From Rhizophagus irregularis (lineage: Eukaryota > Glomeromycota > Glomeromycetes > Glomerales > Glomeraceae): DNA of 64,000 nucleotides. The stretch is taken from contig NC_089439.1 of the NCBI RefSeq assembly GCF_026210795.1, positions 2,914,001 through 2,978,000 of the forward strand, in the 5' to 3' direction. The notes under the pieces are model-generated. The model searched no databases. It saw nothing but the letters and a program-made list of their open reading frames with translations, and had not been told where the DNA came from. A program made the translations under genes and the position numbers. This document shows positions 58,239 to 64,000 of the stretch, piece by piece; within the stretch, counting starts at the first letter, position 1, and every line of letters begins with the position of its first letter.

Positions 58239-59486
58239 TCCACGAATTCATGTTATATCTTTTTCACCAATGGATCCCTTATTAGCTTAGGAACTCCTGA
58301 CATTTCTATGGGCTGTTCTTGGATGCAAATTGTACCAGATGCTGGCTTTCCCAACTCTATTGCTACTTATGCACATGGCATTATTTGGGATAATCCCTCT
58401 TCTTCATAAGCTGAAGCTGCTGCTATCTACGCAGTTTTAACTATTTCTCCTCGCGACTCAGAAGTTACTGTTTATACTGACTCACAAACTGTTATTGACA
58501 GCCTCTGAGGTTGTTCTTCTTCTATTTACTCTAATAGTTGGCTTTATTATAAAACTACGAACTTCGAACTCTGGGTTATTATTGAGCGAACCATTCTTTC
58601 CAAGAATTTGACTGTTCTCCCAGTCAAAGTCAAATCCCATTCTGGCAATTATTTGAATGATTTTGCAAGCATTGTCGCTTACCTATGCAACAAATCCTTC
58701 AATCTTATCAAAATCATTTGATTTTTAAAATTCAAGAAGCTGGTAAATTAGCTGATATTGATCCTACCCTGTTCATTGCTAAACTTACTTCCCTTTCATG
58801 CTGGTCCTTCTCCTCTACAAATTGGTCCTCTTATACCCTTATTTGTGGCTGTCTGCCCAAGCTCTTTGCCGACTTATTAGTCAATTTATCTGTCCCAAGA
58901 AATTCTGCGATGAAGGTTATCGCCGCTATTCACAATAATTTTGTTCAAAAATTCAGAAGACGAATTTGGAATTTGCGTTACTATGACAAAGGTAGATGGA
59001 AAAATGTACTCATAAGTTAAAAACTACTCCTTGGCCATCAAATTTGCTAAAGTCTACATACTTGCCTTACCACCTCCGACCTTACACGATTCACGTGACT
59101 CCAGAACCAATTGGTTGAAGAACTCAATGAAATATGATTTGCCTTAGTTTAATCACTTTTTGGGTTTTATGGGTCGTCTAATGGTGCTACTGAATAACAG
59201 CTTTTGCAGGATGGAGTGTCAATTTTTATAGTGGGCGCGCTATTCGTTATTTTGTTAGCATAGTTGCTTCTACTTTAGTTGGAATATATCAAGGGGAAAT
59301 TTAGTGTAATGCAATTTTTCTTTTTTAGATTAATTTTTTACTTTATTTTTTCTTAGGAGACTATATAGCTTTGTTTTTGATTAGTTTTATTTTTTATTTT
59401 TCTTTTATTTTTGTAAAATTGTAAAGTTTGAATAAATTTAATAAAGATAAAGGCTACTATGCCACGTTTGCCTATAGTAAAATATC

Positions 59487-60393
59487 AGATAGATATTATA
59501 CATTTATCAGATAGTGCCAATATATATGTCCGAAGTATATCTAATAGGCTTAATAGGCTAATAGCTATAATTTACTGATATTTAATGCAATAATATGAAT
59601 GCTAATAAATTTATAATTTAAATTCAATTATAATATTAATTTATTTATTTAATTGTTAATTAATTACAAATAAATAAAATTACAAAAAATCATATAAAAA
59701 TTATTCTAGCTATATAAAAAATTAGAATTATGTGTATCAAATAATGGGTTCACTTATTTGCTGCATATTTTTATCTGTTTAATATTTAAAAGAAAGAAAT
59801 AGAAATAGTAAAGTATTTTAGTAATAAAGATATTAGTATGAATAATGTTAAACGAAATTGTTAAAGAAAAGGAATGGTATTAGAAAATGTTAGTAAAAAA
59901 AAAGAAAAATAAAATGGATAGAAAATGTTAGTATGTTTAGTAGTATTAGTAGAAACAAATGTTAGATAAAGAGTGTTAAAAAAAATATTAATAATATAAA
60001 TAAAAATTAGTAAAAAATATGCCTTTATATTTATTCCAGTTTTATTCCACCTCTTTTTTTGAAGTTTGCTATTTAAAGAGAAAATAGATCTGTTTATTAT
60101 ATTTTTTTTAATAAAATAAAAAAATAAATATTTAAGTTACGTTACTCTCATATTCTTCTGAAAATACATTATATCTTCTTTTTCCTTGGATTTACTATAT
60201 ATAAACCAAATTAATATTTGATTAAATTTTTTTAAAAAGAATTACATCCTTGATGCACAGTATCAAAAAATGTCCACCCTTGATGTAGAAGATACTTAGG
60301 AACTACCTCTTCTTGCCTATCAGGTACAAGTACCCTACAACTTCATCCCTAAGTAGTCAAAAATCTCAAGTGGTTCCAGATCACAGCGTACTA
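59487..60393. other. AT-rich stretch, no gene seen
   Basis: Begins with ATATC-rich foldback remnants (to about 59570), then A/T-rich DNA. A short GC-richer piece (about 60245-60390) has no recognised content. Confidence 0.5.
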
Positions 60394-60873
60394 CACAGTG
60401 AAATTCGATAAACCGGATCTATCGGTTCCACTAAAAATATCCGGTTTATCAGGATATCCGGTATAGCGAATATATTAAAAATCTATTATACTGAATTTTT
60501 TTGAAAAATTCATGCTAATAAAATTAATACACATTATATTTTAATTTTTTATCTTAGTTTTTAGTCATAGAGGTCATGAAAATAAATATAAAATATTTTA
60601 ATTGAATATATAAGTAATATATAACTTTGGCCGGAATTAAGATTTTTATAATTCTGGCCAAAATTAAGATTTACCGCATCACGTTACTTAAATTTTATTG
60701 GTTAATGATCACGTGATCCGGTTTATCGAATCATTTTACTATAGCTGGTTAGAAAATTAATCCGTTTTATCGAATATCGAGCTTTTACTAGTAAACTCCT
60801 GGTTCCAGCAAAAAAATCCGGTTTAGGCCCAAATCCAGTTTATCAAAGATCCGGTTTATCGAATTTCACTGTG
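60394..60873. mobile_element. Tc1/mariner-like MITE with perfect 27-bp TIRs
   Basis: CACAGTGAAATTCGATAAAC at the left, its exact complement GTTTATCGAATTTCACTGTG at the right; the match extends 27 bp. TA on each side (60392-60393 and 60874-60875). The 480-bp interior is AT-rich with further CCGGTTTATC repeats. Confidence 0.88.
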
Positions 60874-60928
60874 TACATGATTAGTCTTTGGACATGTTGG
60901 GATTTGATGAGTGAGAGAAAAAATAACT

Positions 60929-62808
60929 AAAAAAAAACTCTTTCCCGAATACATTTTTTACGAAAATTTCTGCGTAATAATTTTTTTTAAAAAATAATCC
61001 CCTTTATTAAATTTTATTACATAAATATAAAAATGTCTATGGATAAGAGTCGAACACCGCAAACAGACTTCGTTTCCAAGATTAACGAAATTTATTTTCA
61101 AACTTTTACACACCACTTAAGTTCTTTTGTACAGGACGGTTTTCTCAAGGACTTATTTGAAAAAAACCCCTCAGTACCTAAGAATAAAGCCCAGTTACTG
61201 ATACAGAAGTTTGGCGAAATAGCCAACCCTGCGAATTTTACTTCACAAGCCCAAGCTACGAATATACAACCCACCACCCTTTCGCTAATATTTTCTATAG
61301 CGCTATATGCTGCATCCAGGTCTTGGGATAATTTTTCAGCCCAATTCTATTGCAATTTTGGCAATACGGGTGATGATAAATATGACGACGATGATGGATC
61401 TCAGAATACTGATGATTATGTAATGGATGAGTCATATCCGCTTGAGTCTGATGAAGATGCTTTTTTATGCCAAGGATTTCAAAAACCACCAAATCCAGTA
61501 CCTATCAAGCTTCCATCAATGCCCGATATAGTAATGCCCCTGTTGATCAAACTGTAATACCCAAAAATTCCCGGAAGAAAGATAAACAATAGGCGCGTGT
61601 TACAGATGATAAACAAGTCGCGAACCAATCAACAAAGGCAAAACCTGATGTGAAAACATCAGCCAAAAATTCTCATAGAGGAAAGAAATCATCTGAACCA
61701 GAGGCTACACAGATACTGACAGGACACGAGGCTGTTCTGAGAGGGAGCAAAGAGCGAATCCGAGACATAATAGCACGATATCCCGTATACTCCGACATGC
61801 GAGAAAATTTTAGCAGAGCTTAAAACTTTGTAACGCTATTAAATGTTCCGTTAAATAGCAACATAAGATCAGACTCTTCGAGTCAAAATAGCACTTTCCT
61901 CTTTTGCCCTTCCCCAGTTTAACAAATATTGGACGACAGACCTGGGAGGTATACCCTTCCTGCAAGTTGGACTTTACGAGAAAGAAAACAACGTGAAAAA
62001 TTCCAAGCCGTTATTCATGACATTCTGGAGGATATGACGATGGCTACCTTGTGGATGGACCGTAAACCATGTGAATTTTTAATGAAGTGCGGTGCTAGCT
62101 CATTTAAAATAATTCAAACAAGTAAAGGAAGAAGGAAACTTGTGGCCTATTTCGAGAATTGGGAGACCACACTAAGGGCCTTAGATACGCCACAGTTTTT
62201 CGTACCTGATAGTAAGGAGTTGAAATGGTGTCGACATTCCATTCCTACGCTGAAGAAAGCACAAAGAAACCGAAGGCTAAAAATACACCGAATACGAAAA
62301 AGTCAGGTAAGTCTGACAAGAATTTGGAAAGTAATCAGCCTAAGAAGAAGGATAAACCTTCATCCTCGAAAGAGGTCCTTAAAAATAATAACTAGGAGAA
62401 GAAACGCCCGATTACTCAGAAGAAGGCAAAGAATTCCTTGAAGAAAAAGGGTCATAATAAAGATAACAAGGCGGTTTTAGCAGAAATTTTGACTTTATTA
62501 CAGAAGCTAGTTTAGCCTACGCTTTTATTCACGGTTTTACAAATTTCAAAATTGTATTATTTTTAGGATAGAATTTGTTTATGTGTTGCACCACAATTTC
62601 TTGGAAAGAGGACTTGTCCTATCCACTTTTTTTCTGCTCCTTTTTTTTACCCAGTGTGTCTGCCTGGATTTCTATCAGACGTGGTAATAGTGCAGGTCTT
62701 TTTTTTTTCAGGAAGTTCAGTCGGTTTCTGTCTCACTCTCGGTTGTCGATGGTAGAGAACTTTTTTGGGTCGTATTACTTAGTAATCTATCCCTATAAAA
62801 TAAAATAA
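60929..62808 (+). mobile_element. ORF1-only retroelement copy H5, 15-bp TSD
   Basis: AGAGAAAAAATAACT (60914-60928) and AGAGAAAAAATAATT (62809-62823). The only plus-strand copy. 5' AACTCTTTCCCGAATAC, 3' CCCTATAAAATAAAATAA. Confidence 0.85.
61033..62515 (+). pseudogene. ORF1-like protein, H5 copy
   Basis: The N-terminus is intact here: MSMDKSRTPQTDFVSKINEI, SSFVQDGFLKDLFEKNPSVP, TTLSLIFSIALYAASRSWDN, then an acidic region to about 61530. A frameshift near 61537 and a stop at about 61590 follow. The RRM-like region is damaged near 61740-61830. From 61960 LRERKQREKFQAVIHDILED, TLWMDRKPCEFLMKCGASSF and ALDTPQFFVP can be read, then another frameshift, then the Lys-rich tail ending at TAG 62513. 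With the other copies this defines a protein of roughly 490 residues and nothing else in the element. Confidence 0.75.
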
Positions 62809-62823
62809 AGAGAAAAAATAATT

Positions 62824-64000
62824 CCAGTATTAGCATTTTGTAAAGAATAATAAAATAATATTTTTAAGTTAGTTCTTTCTTTAAATTTTTGAAAAAGTTT
62901 TGTTTCTTAAAATCATAATATTGTAAAAAAATGCTGGTTGCTACGACTGACGGACAACGACAAATTGTCAAACTACCCCCAGACAATGTCAATAACAGAA
63001 AATGTCCAGCCCTATTTCATAACATTTTCCTCTAGGCTAAAGCAAATATTACAAAAGAAATTGCAAATATATTTAACAAGCAATAGATACATGGCCGTTG
63101 AAAAATATATTCACATTTATACCACAAAGAAAGACTCAAACCACAACAATATTGTAAAGAAAATATGAAAAATACATGTATATCTTATTTTCATACCTTG
63201 CTTAACAGCTCCACTATTTATTTTAAATTGGCTTTTCTCTTTTTTGTATGTGGGTAGGTGGGCATTTGTAAATTTTAATAAGAAAAGAATTGAAAATAAA
63301 CAAAAAAAAAATCACACGATTTTATCTATTTTTAGATATCACATGCATGTAATCATAATAATTCTAATTGGTTAATATATATCATTAATTGATAAGTTCG
63401 GCTTAAGTCGTAAGTAACTTGATTATAACAATGATGATTATTGGAGAATTAAGTTGCAACATTTTTAAACATTTTTAATTTATAATATTATTGATGTAAT
63501 TATTTATTGATATTGATGAGAATGATGAAAGTGAGGGAAAGGAAATTTCAATAACGATGTAAATCTTAAACAACATGGACGTGACATAATAAAATTACGT
63601 TAGCAAATTTATATTTCAAAATAATCTGATTGAATAATCATATGTGATATACATCCAAAATCCAATATGAATAAATTTAGCCGCTACTTTGCATCAGGTA
63701 TTAATTGATAAATAAGCTTATATTAATTAATAGTCATAATTATGAGTTTTAGCAAATTGTATTGATTTTACAAAGTCATTTTATATTTGAGTAAATTGGT
63801 ACTTTTTTTTAAATTTAACTTATCCTTTGTTTTTAGCTTTATAAATAATATTTTTAAAAATATTAGTTTCGGGGTCTGGGTCATATTTTGGCCAAAATTA
63901 AGTATAATTCCGGCCAAAATTAAGCATAATGCGGGCCAAAAACCGTCCGTTTAGTTTCGCAACATTTATTTTTTAATAACTGATAATTATTTATTTAATT
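62824..64000. other. AT-rich stretch with a short GGCCAAAATTAAG repeat
   Basis: A short plus-strand frame MLVATTDGQRQIVKLPPDNV (62932 onward, 34 codons) is GC-richer than its surroundings but unrecognised. At 63888-63940 GGCCAAAATTAAGYATAATK is repeated three times; similar GGCCAAAATTAAG sits at about 60656. Otherwise no feature. Confidence 0.45.

Larger units (their letters stand above)
55400..59020 (+). pseudogene. LINE ORF2 fragment with RNase H, interrupted
   Basis: Before the insertion: LLNSTPLRLLQTQLLKLPNL, then DLESCLSSPPTTMNWIVTLD and KLLPCPGCAAHTPLLPS. After a frameshift near 56095 come FTWTDIEDGVHLHYNRWD and IPSTDSRYL. Beyond the insert: FTNGSLISLGTPDISMGC (first RNase H Asp changed to Asn by G to A), AEAAAIYAVLTISPRDSEV (Glu), VYTDSQTVIDSL (second Asp), then KVKSHSGNYLNDFA, then the tail to 59020. 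Stops after NPSSS and VIDSL. A dead element. Confidence 0.8.
55397..59471 (+). mobile_element. LINE family A, 5'-truncated copy with a nested retroelement
   Basis: Flanked by CTATAGTAAAATATC (55382-55396 and 59472-59486). It contains the ORF2 part after reverse transcriptase, RNase H, the C-terminal tail and the 3' end. Interrupted at 56315-58238 by ORF1-only element H4. Relative to the copy at 53761-55290 it lacks about 430 bp inside the C-terminal tail (near 58670). Confidence 0.85.

Overview
Organism and setting. The window is very AT-rich eukaryotic DNA: short spliceosomal introns, one fully intronic actin gene, and a dense nest of transposable elements (TEs). The TE types are hAT, MULE, CACTA-like, P-like, Tc1/mariner, LINEs and tRNA-derived SINEs. 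The composition, the intron style (GTAAGT ... TATAG) and the types of TE protein fit a Glomeromycotina (arbuscular mycorrhizal fungus, Rhizophagus-like) genome. That assignment is inference from memory of such genomes; no search was run.

Layout. 1-9 kb: a decayed hAT transposase end, several short inverted-repeat elements, a tandem array of exon-like units (1.9-6.0 kb), a broken tyrosine-recombinase-like fragment and a Ty3/gypsy integrase remnant. 9.5 kb: a possible small secreted-protein gene. 11.6-12.4 kb: a Tc1-like element with long terminal inverted repeats (TIRs). 13.5-21.5 kb: a MULE whose transposase gene (minus strand) is cut by a 4.6 kb CACTA-like element. That inner element carries a second exon-like array in the opposite orientation. 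24.4-26.8 kb: an orphan coding-looking exon and the intact nine-exon actin gene, the only certain host gene. 28.7-35.1 kb: short elements, then a TA-flanked element holding a GC-rich stack of six SINE copies and one LINE fragment. 35.3-40.0 kb: a near-intact P-like DNA transposon with 8-bp target site duplications (TSDs). 40.1-59.5 kb: a stack of five LINE insertions at one 15-bp target. This stack contains a 1.2 kb foldback, a second MULE and three retroelements that encode only an ORF1-like protein. 60.4-62.8 kb: a Tc1-like miniature inverted-repeat element (MITE) and a fifth ORF1-only element.

How it fits together. Almost everything outside actin is TE-on-TE insertion whose order can be read from TSDs. 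Three things stand out. (1) LINEs (42-59 kb) and SINEs (30-35 kb) were inserted repeatedly in one orientation at the target copy left by the previous insertion, making head-to-tail stacks separated by the same short target. (2) The P-like element has a 1,168-codon gene whose intron phases all agree, broken by a single in-frame TAG; at least three MITEs share its AGGACCC ends and 8-bp TSDs. (3) The ~110-150 bp arrays look like serial mini-exons with splice-site-like borders, the donor-like site lying in the loop of a palindrome whose arms co-vary between units. All of this was read by eye; borders, especially in AT-rich tracts, may be off by a few bases.
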